Origin: Sphingobium sp. V4
GTDB taxonomy: Bacteria > Pseudomonadota > Alphaproteobacteria > Sphingomonadales > Sphingomonadaceae
Assembly: GCF_029590555.1 (NCBI RefSeq)
Contig: NZ_CP081001.1
Coordinates: forward strand, 1,178,001 to 1,242,000
Length of the DNA stretch: 64,000 nt
Direction: 5' to 3'
The notes below the pieces were generated by a model. The model was not told the origin of the DNA, made no database searches, and worked only from the letters and a program-made list of their open reading frames with translations. Below, in pieces: positions 26,818 through 35,939 of the stretch (the stretch's first letter is position 1; each line of letters begins with the position of its first letter). The translations under genes and the position numbers were made by a program.

Positions 26818-27600
26818 TTGAAAATTAGCAAGGATACGGCTGCGGTCGTGACAGGCGGCGCATCTGGTCTTGGGCAGGCCACGGCCGAGGCGCTCGCGGA
26901 GGCTGGCGCGCGCGTTGCTATTTTCGATCTTAACAGAGACGCTGGCGAGCAAGTTGCCAAAGCGATCGGCGGCACGTTCTGCCACGTGGACATAACAAGC
27001 GAGGAATCCGTCGTTGCCGGATTCGAGCAGGCCCGAGCCGCGAACGGGCAGGAGCGCATTCTCGTCCATTGTGCGATGGCCAACCGCAAGGGCAAAACGG
27101 TCTCGATTGACCGCGAAACCGGCGAGCCAACGCGTTTCTCGACCGACGATTTCGCTTTCGCCATACAGGGCATCCTGATCGCCAGCTATCGGGTCGCGTC
27201 GCTGTCCGCTCAGGGAATGGCGGGCCTGGAGCCGGTCGAGGATAACGAACGCGGCACAATCGTACTGACCGCGTCGGTCGCGGCTCAGGATGCGCAGATA
27301 GGGCAAGTTGCCTATGGGGCCGGGAAGGCAGGCGTGAACGGCCTCGTCCTGCCGATGGCGCGGGATATGATGAACCTGGGCATCCGCGTCAACGCGATCA
27401 TGCCGGGCATCTTCAATACGCCGCTCCTCGCGCGCAATTCGCAACAGGTGCTCGACGGGCTCAACGCTTCCGTGCCCTTCCCGAAGCGACTGGGAAAGCC
27501 TGAGGAGTTTGCGTCGCTGGCGATGGAGCTTGTGCGCAACACCTACTTCAACGGGCAATCCATTCGTCTCGACGGAGCGATCCGTATGCCCCCTCGTTAA
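26818..27600 (+). CDS. Short-chain dehydrogenase/reductase (HSD10-like)
   Basis: With the TTG start at 26818 the protein has 260 residues and begins LKISKDTAAVVTGGASGLGQATAEAL, the normal distance from start to the NAD-binding TGGASGLG. The catalytic segment is VAYGAGKAGV (Tyr, Lys), preceded by the Ser in VLTASVAAQ. GGGAG about 9 bases upstream supports this start; an earlier TTG at 26794 is less likely. It resembles 3-hydroxyacyl-CoA or 17-beta-hydroxysteroid dehydrogenase type 10. It is first in a plus-strand operon with a thiolase and two crotonases. Confidence 0.9.
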   Translation: MKISKDTAAVVTGGASGLGQATAEALAEAGARVAIFDLNRDAGEQVAKAIGGTFCHVDITSEESVVAGFEQARAANGQERILVHCAMANRKGKTVSIDRETGEPTRFSTDDFAFAIQGILIASYRVASLSAQGMAGLEPVEDNERGTIVLTASVAAQDAQIGQVAYGAGKAGVNGLVLPMARDMMNLGIRVNAIMPGIFNTPLLARNSQQVLDGLNASVPFPKRLGKPEEFASLAMELVRNTYFNGQSIRLDGAIRMPPR

Positions 27601-27627
27601 ACTATCGCCTTGTCAGGAGAAGTGCCG

Positions 27628-28893
27628 GTGAGCAATGCCTGGATCGTGGATGCTGTGCGCACACCACGCGGAATTGGAAAAATGGGAAAGGGCGCGCTTG
27701 CACATCTGCATCCGCAACATCTGGGCGCGACGGTCCTGAATGCGCTGAGAGATCGCAATGCCATCGAGACGAGCAGGGTGGACGACATCATTTGGTCGAC
27801 CAGCCAGCAGCGCGGCAAGCAGGGCGGTGATTTGGGGCGACTTTCCGCGCTTTATGCCGGCTGGGACGTCAAGGCGTCAGGTGTGACGATGGACCGCTAT
27901 TGCGGAGGCGGCATTTCAAGCGTTGCCTTCGCGGCGGGCCAGATTATCGCCGGGTTTGAAGACGTCCTTGTCGCCGGCGGGACCGAGATGATGAGTCATC
28001 ACGCCGAGGCGGATGCCTGGGAAATCGGTACGCCCTATCAGCCGCTGGGCCGCGCCAAGGGGAATTACAAGCTCTATGACGCCAACCCGATCGGACATGT
28101 CGGTGTGGCCGCCGACGCGATAGCCGCGCTGGAGGGTATTTCTCGTGCAGAACTCGAAGCGTTCGGCGTCGAGAGTCAGCGCAAGGCGCAGGCTGCGATC
28201 GCAGCAGGCCGTTTCGACAAGAGTCTGATTCCGGTGCTCAACGACGATGGAAGCGTGGCGCTCAACCATGAGGAATATCCGCGTCCGGAGACGACGCTGG
28301 AGGGTCTTGCCGCGCTCAAGCCGGCCTTTACCGCGATCGAGAATGTCACGGCCGCGCCCGATGGGACGACGATGCGGCAAATGGTCGAACGCAAATATCC
28401 TGCTCTTGTCTGGGAAGCGGTCCACCATGCCGGCACATCTTCAGGCGTGGTCGACGGCTCAGCGGCATTGTTGCTGGCATCCGACGCGGGCCTCAAGGCC
28501 AATGGCTGGAAACCGCGCGCTCGGGTCGTGACTGCGGTCAACATGGGCGATTGCCCCACGCTGATCCTCAATGCGCCGGCTCCAGCGGCAAGGAAAGCAC
28601 TCGACCGCGCAGGATTGTCGGTCGCCGACATAGATGTGTGGGAGATTAACGAGGCTTTCGCCGTGGTGACGGAAAAAGTCATTCGGGACCTCGGTATCGA
28701 GCGGAGCAAAGTCAACATCAATGGCGGGTCGATAGCATTGGGCCACCCGATTGGCGCGACGGGGTCGATTCTCATCGGCACGGCCCTCGATGAACTGGAG
28801 CGCTCGGGCGGCCGGTACGCGCTGATCACGATGTGCGCATTCGGCGGGATGGCGCCGGCGATCATCATCGAACGCGTCAGCAACCCCTCTTGA
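27628..28893 (+). CDS. Acetyl-CoA acyltransferase (thiolase), paralogue of 11849-13102
   Basis: With GTG 27628 (AGGAG 8 bases upstream) the enzyme has 421 residues. It has the nucleophile Cys in RYCGGG (about 89), NEAFAVV, GHPIGATG and the final MCAFGGMAPA. It aligns along its length with the thiolase at 11849 (DAVRTPRGIGK, the long FDKSLIPVLNDDGSVAL segment, VHHAGTSSGVVDG). It follows the SDR gene by 27 bp and precedes two crotonases, so a full hydration-oxidation-thiolysis set is encoded in one transcript. The two paralogues may serve different ring or side-chain intermediates. Confidence 0.94.
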   Translation: MSNAWIVDAVRTPRGIGKMGKGALAHLHPQHLGATVLNALRDRNAIETSRVDDIIWSTSQQRGKQGGDLGRLSALYAGWDVKASGVTMDRYCGGGISSVAFAAGQIIAGFEDVLVAGGTEMMSHHAEADAWEIGTPYQPLGRAKGNYKLYDANPIGHVGVAADAIAALEGISRAELEAFGVESQRKAQAAIAAGRFDKSLIPVLNDDGSVALNHEEYPRPETTLEGLAALKPAFTAIENVTAAPDGTTMRQMVERKYPALVWEAVHHAGTSSGVVDGSAALLLASDAGLKANGWKPRARVVTAVNMGDCPTLILNAPAPAARKALDRAGLSVADIDVWEINEAFAVVTEKVIRDLGIERSKVNINGGSIALGHPIGATGSILIGTALDELERSGGRYALITMCAFGGMAPAIIIERVSNPS

Positions 28894-28924
28894 ATATCGA
28901 GGCCCCCGTCATCGGAGACGTATT

Positions 28925-29698
28925 GTGAATGAGCCTATTGATAGCTGTGTTCTAACCGAAGTGCGGGGCAAGGTTCTCGTCATTACGATCAATCGCCCGG
29001 AATCGCGCAACGCCGTCACGCAGGCTGTCGCTCAAGATGTCGCAAAAGCTCTGGATCGCCTGGACAGCGATTCGTCCCTCTTCGTCGGGATCATCACCGG
29101 TGCGGGCGGATCGTTTTGCGCCGGCATGGATCTTAAGGGTTTTCTGCGTGGTGAATCTCCGTCGATTCCCGGACGAGGGTTTGCCGGCCTGACAATGGCC
29201 CCTCCAAACAAGCCGCTCATCGCGGCGGTTGAAGGCTATGCCCTGGCAGGAGGAATGGAAATCGCTCTTTCATGCGACCTGATCGTGGCCGCGAAGAACG
29301 CCCAGTTTGGAATCCCGGAGGTAAAACGAGGACTCGCTGCGCGCGCTGGCGGTTTGATGCGGCTGCCGCGCCAACTCCCGCAACGAGTCGCGATGGAGTT
29401 GGCACTGACTGGCAATTTCCTTTCCGCCGGACGGGCTTATGACCTTGGTCTGATCAATGTGCTTGCCGATGGGCCAGCGATCGATTCCGCCTTGACGCTG
29501 GCCGAAGCGATCGCCGCCAATGGCCCGCTTGCTGTGATGGCTTCAAAGCGTGTCGTCCTGGAATCACGCTTGTGGAATAATTCGGACATGTGGGAACGCC
29601 AGGCAGAGATTGTCGATCCGGTGTTCGCCTCGGAAGACGCCAGGGAAGGAGCCACTGCCTTCGCTGAAAAGCGTCCGCCAAACTGGGCTGGACGCTGA
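28925..29698 (+). CDS. Enoyl-CoA hydratase/isomerase (crotonase) 1
   Basis: The start is GTG 28925, giving 257 residues. The crotonase fold shows INRPESRNAV at the N-terminus, the oxyanion-hole segment GAGGSFCAGMDLKGF and AVEGYALAGGMEIALSCDL. The catalytic Glu expected around IPEVKRG is present. It lies 31 bp after the thiolase in the SDR operon. It could hydrate an enoyl-CoA or act as a ring-opening hydrolase; crotonases vary widely, so the exact reaction is open. Confidence 0.92.
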   Translation: MNEPIDSCVLTEVRGKVLVITINRPESRNAVTQAVAQDVAKALDRLDSDSSLFVGIITGAGGSFCAGMDLKGFLRGESPSIPGRGFAGLTMAPPNKPLIAAVEGYALAGGMEIALSCDLIVAAKNAQFGIPEVKRGLAARAGGLMRLPRQLPQRVAMELALTGNFLSAGRAYDLGLINVLADGPAIDSALTLAEAIAANGPLAVMASKRVVLESRLWNNSDMWERQAEIVDPVFASEDAREGATAFAEKRPPNWAGR

Positions 29699-29780
29699 GC
29701 AGGTCATCTGTGCAGCCGCCCGAGCAGTCTGCATTATTGCCAATGGGCTTGAACGACTGAAACAACCAAGGAAACAAATC

Positions 29781-30578
29781 ATGGGTGATATTGTGGCGCA
29801 TGGCGATGGGCTCGTTACCTCCGAGCGCCGCGATGGCATCAACATCATAACGTTAAATCGGCCAGAGAGCCGCAATACGATCAACCACGCCTTGCGTGTG
29901 GCGATGGTCGAAGCCTTCTCCGCCGCAAATGCCGATCGCGACAGCCGGGCGGTCGTCGTCACCGGCGCAGAAGGCCACTTTAGCGGTGGTGGCGACCTGA
30001 AAGGCATGACTGACCGGGATATCCGCTCGGTCCATGAGCGGATGAACATGGCCGCACAAGTCACACGCCTTATCCGGCGATCTCCCAAACCGTATATCGC
30101 GGCAATCGAGGGCAGTGCGTTCGGGGCAGGTCTGTCTATCCCCTTGGCATGCGATCAGATCGTTGCATCGCAGTCTGCCAAGTTCTGCTCCGTCTTTGTC
30201 CGCGCGGGCCTGGTTCCGGATTACGGTATGATGCACACTCTTCCCAGGCGGGTCGGCGACGGTATTGCCCGCCGAATGATGATGACTGCGTGTGTTGTTA
30301 GCGCTGAGGAGGCATTACAAGCTGGTCTGATCGACCAGTTGGTTCCGGTAACCGAAGCGCTTGAAACTGCTTTGCAGACTGCGGCTGAGTTTAGCGCCCA
30401 TGCTCCTCTTGCCGTCCATTTGATTAAAGCTGCGATGGCGGATGGCCGGAGCGACCGTCTGGATTCGTGCCTGGATGCCGAGGCTGACTTGCAAGGGCAG
30501 TTGTTTCAAACGGATGATTTCACCGAAGCTCTTAATGCTTTTGGAGAAAAGCGCACACCACTGTTTCGTGGGACATGA
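29781..30578 (+). CDS. Enoyl-CoA hydratase/isomerase (crotonase) 2
   Basis: From ATG 29781 (AAGGAA 8 bases upstream) the protein has 265 residues; the open frame extends further back inside the previous gene, which is not a real start. Landmarks are LNRPESRNTI, GAEGHFSGGGDLKGM and AIEGSAFGAGLSIPLACDQ. At the usual acid-residue position it reads FCSVFVRAGLVPDYG, lacking the PE pair of typical hydratases, so isomerase or hydrolase activity is as likely. It is the last gene of the SDR/thiolase/crotonase operon. Confidence 0.92.
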   Translation: MGDIVAHGDGLVTSERRDGINIITLNRPESRNTINHALRVAMVEAFSAANADRDSRAVVVTGAEGHFSGGGDLKGMTDRDIRSVHERMNMAAQVTRLIRRSPKPYIAAIEGSAFGAGLSIPLACDQIVASQSAKFCSVFVRAGLVPDYGMMHTLPRRVGDGIARRMMMTACVVSAEEALQAGLIDQLVPVTEALETALQTAAEFSAHAPLAVHLIKAAMADGRSDRLDSCLDAEADLQGQLFQTDDFTEALNAFGEKRTPLFRGT

Positions 30579-30699
30579 TGGAAATATGACTTGTATCTAA
30601 GCCACCAGTATAAATCGCGATAGCACAGCCGAAAGAAAGAACTCAGATTTTTTCGGAAAATTTGTTGATAATTGAATTTAATTAATTTGGTGGCGATAA

Positions 30700-30727
30700 G
30701 ACCGTTCGGTCCTTTTATTAGAAGGAC
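30700..30727 (+). promoter_or_regulatory. Overlapping alternative hairpins covering the luxR ribosome site
   Basis: Two short stems cannot form together: GACCG/CGGTC (30700-30711) and GTCCTT/AAGGAC (30709-30727). The second includes the AAGGA that serves as ribosome site for the LuxR gene at 30736. Upstream is an unusually AT-rich stretch (about 30640-30690) likely to hold the promoter. Regulation of translation by this fold is inference. Confidence 0.35.
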
Positions 30728-30735
30728 TTATATTT

Positions 30736-31488
30736 ATGATCGCTTACCAGAACTTGGAAATTCTCCTGCAAGGCTTTCGAGCGGCAGATACAGAGAGTAA
30801 ACTTCACGAAGCATTGGCGAGAGCTACTGCCATGCTAGGATTTAAGCAATTCGCGCTAGGGCATCATGTCGATCTGAGCTGCCCGCCGCAAGGTGCGATA
30901 CGGCTAGACACCTACGATCGCAGTTGGGTCAGCTATGGTCTGGAGCGCGGCTATTTTGCTGAAGATCCGATCCATCTCGCGAGCATGAAGACAGTCCGGG
31001 GATTTGCTTGGCACGAGCTCGGCGAAATCATCCAGCTGACTTCTCGCCACAAGCAGATTCTCGCCGAAGCCGGTGCCTTTGGCTTAGGGGCGGGTTTTAC
31101 GGTCCCTGTGCACCTGCCGGGTGAGTACCACGGGACATGCTCATTTGCCGCCCGATCGATGGATGACCTCCGCACGAATGCACTTCCAATCGCTCAACTA
31201 TGCGGGACGTTCGCTTTCGAAGCGGCTCGCCGGATCATGCGTCGTACCCTCAAACTTGGAGAAATGGACATGCCCAATCTACGGCCGCGCGAATTGGAGG
31301 CTCTGATCCTTGTCGGCCGGGGGAAGACCGATAGCGAGATCGGTCAAATACTTCGCATATCGCGAGCAACAGCGCATGAACATGTCGAAGGAGCGAGACG
31401 GGCCTATGGTAATGCGCAGCGTGCCTTTATGATAGTGCGCGCGCTGTTCGATGGACAGATCACATTTGCCGATCTCTTGAGACGGTAA
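30736..31488 (+). CDS. LuxR-type regulator (solo)
   Basis: The 250-residue protein has an autoinducer-binding-like domain (about 15-165, with WVSYGLERGYFAEDPI in the usual Tyr/Trp/Asp-rich segment) and a C-terminal LuxR helix-turn-helix (about 183-243, LRPRELEALILVGRGKTDSEIGQILRISRATAHEHVEGARRAYG). No luxI-type synthase is in the window, so it is a solo that may sense exogenous acyl-homoserine lactones or a pathway compound. It stands about 160 bp after the last crotonase gene on the same strand. It is the last gene before the conjugation region. Confidence 0.9.
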   Translation: MIAYQNLEILLQGFRAADTESKLHEALARATAMLGFKQFALGHHVDLSCPPQGAIRLDTYDRSWVSYGLERGYFAEDPIHLASMKTVRGFAWHELGEIIQLTSRHKQILAEAGAFGLGAGFTVPVHLPGEYHGTCSFAARSMDDLRTNALPIAQLCGTFAFEAARRIMRRTLKLGEMDMPNLRPRELEALILVGRGKTDSEIGQILRISRATAHEHVEGARRAYGNAQRAFMIVRALFDGQITFADLLRR

Positions 31489-31754
31489 AGCAGGGTGATG
31501 CCAAGCGATCCTGATTTTTTCGTCGAACTCCAAACCAATCCGAAAAAACGATTCGTGCAGCTGCAATCCCCGCAGCAATCCTGTCACCTTTGATGAGGCA
31601 GAACGGCATTGAGCCTGCCCGGGAACTAAAGGTGTCGATATTCGAGAGCCGCTTGGCCAAGCGCATCGAGAATCGGCTCTCCCAAAATGGAAATCATCGC
31701 GGATTCCCTTTTTTGAGCGCCAATGATATGATTGCCGCTGGAAAGGAGCCGGCG

Positions 31755-32213
31755 ATGGATCCGGAAAGCACTACACCTGAGACGGACGATTGGTCCACCG
31801 ACGAACAGCCCGAGGCGCCGCGCCTGTCGCATTGGCTGTGGCGCCCTTGGTACGCCAAGCTGTGGTGGAAGGCTGCGGCTCTCTTTTGGGTGGCTTTCAT
31901 CCTTGAAGAGGTTTTCGTGCCACGTTCCTTGTCTCAGGCACTTTTCGAGCAATTTGAAGGCTGGCTTGTCACGGTACTGATCCTTTTCCACCCGTTCCTG
32001 ATCCTGCCGGTCCTCAGCATCGGCTGGCTCTGGGCAATGTCCGGGCAACCGCGTGGTGAGTCGGGAGGCCATATTTATGATCGGACGACCGAATTTGGGT
32101 TTAATGGGCGAAATACGGATCCCACGAATCCAGCTGATCCTCGGTATATCTGGCACCCTGCAAATCCCCAGAGCCAAGCTTGGCGTGACACGCATGTGTT
32201 TGGCCGTCACTAA
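31755..32213 (+). CDS. Hypothetical membrane protein next to the tra operon
   Basis: From ATG 31755, with AAAGGAG 7 bases upstream, it has 152 residues. Two hydrophobic segments are visible (about 37-55, LWWKAAALFWVAFILEEVFV, and about 72-95), with an acidic N-terminus and a conserved-looking tail DPRYIWHPANPQSQAWRDTHVFGRH. I do not recognise the family. The last 4 bases overlap the end of traG on the opposite strand. The tight overlap suggests it travels with the conjugation module. The 266 bp before it hold no other gene I can support. Confidence 0.7.
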   Translation: MDPESTTPETDDWSTDEQPEAPRLSHWLWRPWYAKLWWKAAALFWVAFILEEVFVPRSLSQALFEQFEGWLVTVLILFHPFLILPVLSIGWLWAMSGQPRGESGGHIYDRTTEFGFNGRNTDPTNPADPRYIWHPANPQSQAWRDTHVFGRH

Positions 32214-35200
32214 CGTTTCTTGAACGCCGGATCACCGTCCTCCCAACCCTGTTCACGATCGCCAGTGAACCGACCGCTCCGGAGGATTTTGCTTTGCTCG
32301 ATTGACGTGAAGGGTGCGCTGGCGTCCCAGGGACCACGACCTGCATCAGCTTGTTCAAGGTAGCGGTTACGCAACCCGGCAGGGCCGAGCACCTCATTTC
32401 TCAATGCGTCGGTAAACGATCGTTCGGGCGATGACGACTTAGACGCAGCGCGCTCGGCGTTGGCAAGTGCGTTGCGCACATCGTAATTGACGATGTCGAT
32501 CGTCGATTGCGCGGTTGAGTTAACGGTTCCGACATCTGACGTCTGCAAGCCGATACTGCCAGTAGCGCCGCTTCCTCCTGAGGCGGAAGTATTCTTTCCT
32601 CCCTTCTTGCCGACGCCGCCTCCGCCGACGTCTCCGCTGATCCCCAGCGTTTCGACATCACCATTCGACACTTGGTGAGCTGCGCTGCGACCAAGTGTTC
32701 GCTGCCACCCTGTTTGAACCATGATAGCCGTTACGTCGCGTTCCAACGTGTCCGCGACCTGTGGCTTGAGGCGCCAGTTGCCGCTGCGATCCATTTCGAA
32801 TCCGCCCTTGAGCCAACTAGCCATTGCCGCCTGGCCCTCCGCGCCACTGCCCAGAAAATGCTCGATAGTGTCTGGGCCGGCTTGCTTGCCGGCCTCGAAC
32901 CGTGTGCTGGTGTCGCTCCGCGCCGACCGCTGGAACCCCGTGCTGCTCGATACCAGCAGATCATTATGCGCAAAGTTGAACCGCGCGGTGCCGCCATTGG
33001 CTACCGCGCCGAGCTGGTCCTGGTTGATGAGCCCGGCCCGCCACATCTGTGCGGCTGTTTCGGGCGTTAGGTTGAGGCTGAAGTCTCCGTTCTGATCCAT
33101 GGCGATCTGCCGCTTCGTCAGATCGATACCATGGCTTCGCAGCAGTCCTTGAGCCCTTGTTAGGCGTTCGTTGTCAACGATACGCGTGAGCCGCTCGTTG
33201 CGTGCCCGATCTGCTACCCCGGCAGATCCGCCCTCGGCCATATCGACCTGATTGCCCGCAGTTCTCGATAGCGCCTGGATGAAGCTATCGAGGCGGGCGG
33301 CTTCTCTTGTGGAAACACCGGCGGCTTCAGCACCTTCCGCGAAACCGAAATTCTCCGACTGGCGACGTTGCTCGCCAATGCGTGCAGCGCCGCGCGTTCC
33401 ATCATGACCAACCTCACGTTGAGCATCGAGTTTGCCGGCGCGCTCCGCAAAATCATAGCCCGCGGCTTCTCGGGTCCGACCATAAACACTCGTCCCTTCA
33501 CGCGCCGCTTCAGCCGTGGAGCCGTCAGCTGTGCCGACCTGGACCGCAGCATTGTAGCTTTCCAATGCATGCATGACCTGGGCCTCGTTCCGGCCTGTAG
33601 CGCGGGAGAGTTGGCTGATGGCAGAGGAGCGCGCTTCACCCGACAGCGCATTGATGAAGGAGATGCGACGGCTGGTTTCGTCGACCGAGAGCCCGAGCAT
33701 AGCGGCAGCGTTGCGCTGGCCCTCATTGCTGCCGGTCCGGTGCGCTTGCTCGGTCGCCACATTGCCGCGCTCGACTTGCGCAACCCGGTCGCCCGCATAG
33801 TCCCGACGACCCTCCATTGCTCCAACCTGCACTTGCGCAGAGGTGAGATCATTTTGCAGCATCGCCTCTTGATCGAAGGTGTTGGCGATGAGCTTGGCGA
33901 AGGTTGGGTCCGCAGATGCCTCGCCGATGACGCTCGCCGCCTTCAACTGCGCATCATCAGGGCCGTAGCCGCTGCGCGCAAAGTGCCGCGTCGCGCCTTG
34001 CAGCATCATGTCATACGCGCGTTGGTCGCCGAAAGCCCGCCATTGCACCATGTTCTGCGCGAATGATGCAAAGGCGCGCTCCCCTGTTTGACCCTGCCCA
34101 AAATAGCGATTTCCAAGCGATCTGAGCGCATCCTTTTCGGCGAACTGATGGATTGCCGCAGTCGTCGCGTTTGCGCGCACCGCGCGTTGAACCGCTGGAT
34201 TCGACAGGTTGCCATTGACGAGGGCAGGGGCCAAGCCACCCAGTTCCCGCGCAGCGTCGATACCGCCCATGCCGAACGCCGGAACGCCAGGTACACCTGA
34301 TGCCCGCTCTCCGAGGAAACCACCGGCAGCGCCGAAGCTCCGGTTCGCGCCGAACGTCGAGCGTTCGCCGAAATCACCAAAGTTCGAAGAGGCGTTTCGG
34401 CGCGCCATCGTGCCCGCAGCTGACGCTTGCGCCTCGAGCGCCGAGGCATAGCCTTCGCCGGTGGCCAGAGGTGCAGCTGCGGCGCTTGCCTGGCCGTGAA
34501 CGCCGAGCGTCCCACTGGTAAATGACGTGAACACGTTGCCTGAGAAGCGGAATACCGTGAAGACAAATGCGCCAGCGAGGCCGGCCGCAGCCGTTCGGAA
34601 GCTGCCGAAGATGGCGAGCGCCTTCTGAGCCGAGGATGGCGCCAAGAGCCAGGCATTGGTGGCTACGGCATTAGATCGCATCTCGGCGAGCGCATCCATG
34701 GCGCGTCCCAATGTCAGCTGATAGATGCCAGCGTCGATCACGCCCCAGAGCGCCACGAACACGAAGAGACCGAGCGCAAAGCTCGCCACGCGAAGGTTGA
34801 TCGGCGTCAGGATGAACAGGAGCGCGATCGGGATCATGAACAGCATGATGCCGAACACGACGGCGCGGATGGTCGGCATCCATTCGTTAGCCACCGACAT
34901 GGTCGCGAGGCCGTTCGATATCACGGCACGATTGGCCATGACTCTCGCGGCCGAAGCCGGACTGTCTTCGAAAAGCACGTCTCCGACACTGTTTCCCAGT
35001 AGAATATTGGTCATGAACGCCTGCAGTGACAGAGGCGTCCCCATCATCATGTCGCCCATCTCGCCCAGCTGGCTGCGGCATCGGTTGAGCTGGTCGGGCT
35101 TTGTCACATCGAAGCCGGTCCGTGTGCAGACTTGCTTGCTATAATCCTCGAACAGTGCCGGATCAGAGAGAGCGGTCGAAATATGCTGCCAGGCCTCGTC

Positions 35201-35938
35201 GCAACTCACGGTCGTGCCGCCTTTGTCGGCGGCGGTGTAGACGGTAGAGAATGTCGCCGGACCTGCCATCGCCGCGAACGCCGCGGGCAGATCGGTCGCG
35301 GTTCGGAACAGCCGATCATCGTCGATACCATAGGCGGCAGAGACCCGCGCGACGGGATAACATTGGCGGACATAATCTTTGATCGTCGCGTCGAGGAAGG
35401 TGTCGGTCATTGGGCCACGCGGCGATACAGCATTGAAGAAGAGGTCGAATGTGTGCCCGCCGGCGCCGAACTCGATCTTGCTGTTGGGATCGAGTGTATT
35501 GTCGTCGATCGTCTCGACCAGCGCGCGTTCGATGAGATTGGTGGTGCCCGCAACGAGGACCAGGAGATTGGGCACGTCGCCGACGGGCTGATAGGCGTTG
35601 CGTACCTTGTCATAGATGTGGACCGTCCCGGTAGTGGCGATCATGCCCACAAACAGACCGATGCCGATCAGCATCTGGAAGCCAAAGGCTACGAGACTCA
35701 TCCCTTGTCCGCGAACGCTTGCCAGCAGCGCGCCAAGCGAAATGCCGACGGTTGCGATCACGATCACAAGCGTTTCGTATCGCGGATCAGCGAAAATCAT
35801 TGCGACTAGGCGGAAGGCATCCACCGTCTCGGCAAAGCCGTCATAGGTGTAGAAGCTGGCGTCAATCGCGAACGCAGGTGTCGCGGCGCCAAGCGTTGCG
35901 AGGGCAAGTGTCAGGCGGATCAGGTGGCGGAACGTCAT
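32210..35938 (-). CDS. traG: Conjugal transfer protein TraG (mating-pair stabilisation)
   Basis: From ATG 35938 the protein has 1242 residues. A signal-like N-terminus (LIRLTLALATLGAATPAFA) precedes several membrane segments in the first third (for example VIVIATVGISLGALLA and VVFGIMLFMIPIALLFIL). A long Gln/Ala/Gly-rich soluble region follows. This matches F-type TraG, an inner-membrane protein needed for mating-pair stabilisation and entry exclusion. Length is above the 940 of F plasmid TraG. The start is 1 bp after the traH stop, and it is the last gene of the operon. Confidence 0.9.
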   Translation of the reverse strand: MTFRHLIRLTLALATLGAATPAFAIDASFYTYDGFAETVDAFRLVAMIFADPRYETLVIVIATVGISLGALLASVRGQGMSLVAFGFQMLIGIGLFVGMIATTGTVHIYDKVRNAYQPVGDVPNLLVLVAGTTNLIERALVETIDDNTLDPNSKIEFGAGGHTFDLFFNAVSPRGPMTDTFLDATIKDYVRQCYPVARVSAAYGIDDDRLFRTATDLPAAFAAMAGPATFSTVYTAADKGGTTVSCDEAWQHISTALSDPALFEDYSKQVCTRTGFDVTKPDQLNRCRSQLGEMGDMMMGTPLSLQAFMTNILLGNSVGDVLFEDSPASAARVMANRAVISNGLATMSVANEWMPTIRAVVFGIMLFMIPIALLFILTPINLRVASFALGLFVFVALWGVIDAGIYQLTLGRAMDALAEMRSNAVATNAWLLAPSSAQKALAIFGSFRTAAAGLAGAFVFTVFRFSGNVFTSFTSGTLGVHGQASAAAAPLATGEGYASALEAQASAAGTMARRNASSNFGDFGERSTFGANRSFGAAGGFLGERASGVPGVPAFGMGGIDAARELGGLAPALVNGNLSNPAVQRAVRANATTAAIHQFAEKDALRSLGNRYFGQGQTGERAFASFAQNMVQWRAFGDQRAYDMMLQGATRHFARSGYGPDDAQLKAASVIGEASADPTFAKLIANTFDQEAMLQNDLTSAQVQVGAMEGRRDYAGDRVAQVERGNVATEQAHRTGSNEGQRNAAAMLGLSVDETSRRISFINALSGEARSSAISQLSRATGRNEAQVMHALESYNAAVQVGTADGSTAEAAREGTSVYGRTREAAGYDFAERAGKLDAQREVGHDGTRGAARIGEQRRQSENFGFAEGAEAAGVSTREAARLDSFIQALSRTAGNQVDMAEGGSAGVADRARNERLTRIVDNERLTRAQGLLRSHGIDLTKRQIAMDQNGDFSLNLTPETAAQMWRAGLINQDQLGAVANGGTARFNFAHNDLLVSSSTGFQRSARSDTSTRFEAGKQAGPDTIEHFLGSGAEGQAAMASWLKGGFEMDRSGNWRLKPQVADTLERDVTAIMVQTGWQRTLGRSAAHQVSNGDVETLGISGDVGGGGVGKKGGKNTSASGGSGATGSIGLQTSDVGTVNSTAQSTIDIVNYDVRNALANAERAASKSSSPERSFTDALRNEVLGPAGLRNRYLEQADAGRGPWDASAPFTSIEQSKILRSGRFTGDREQGWEDGDPAFKKR

Positions 35939-35939
35939 T

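Noticed and set aside
29550..29780. N-terminal extension of the second crotonase.
   Set aside because: The extension lies inside the first crotonase gene; the ATG at 29781 has a good ribosome site and matches the family start.
32672..34066. Several antisense frames over traG, the longest 232 residues.
   Set aside because: They track the codon bias of traG and show no recognisable domain or start signal.
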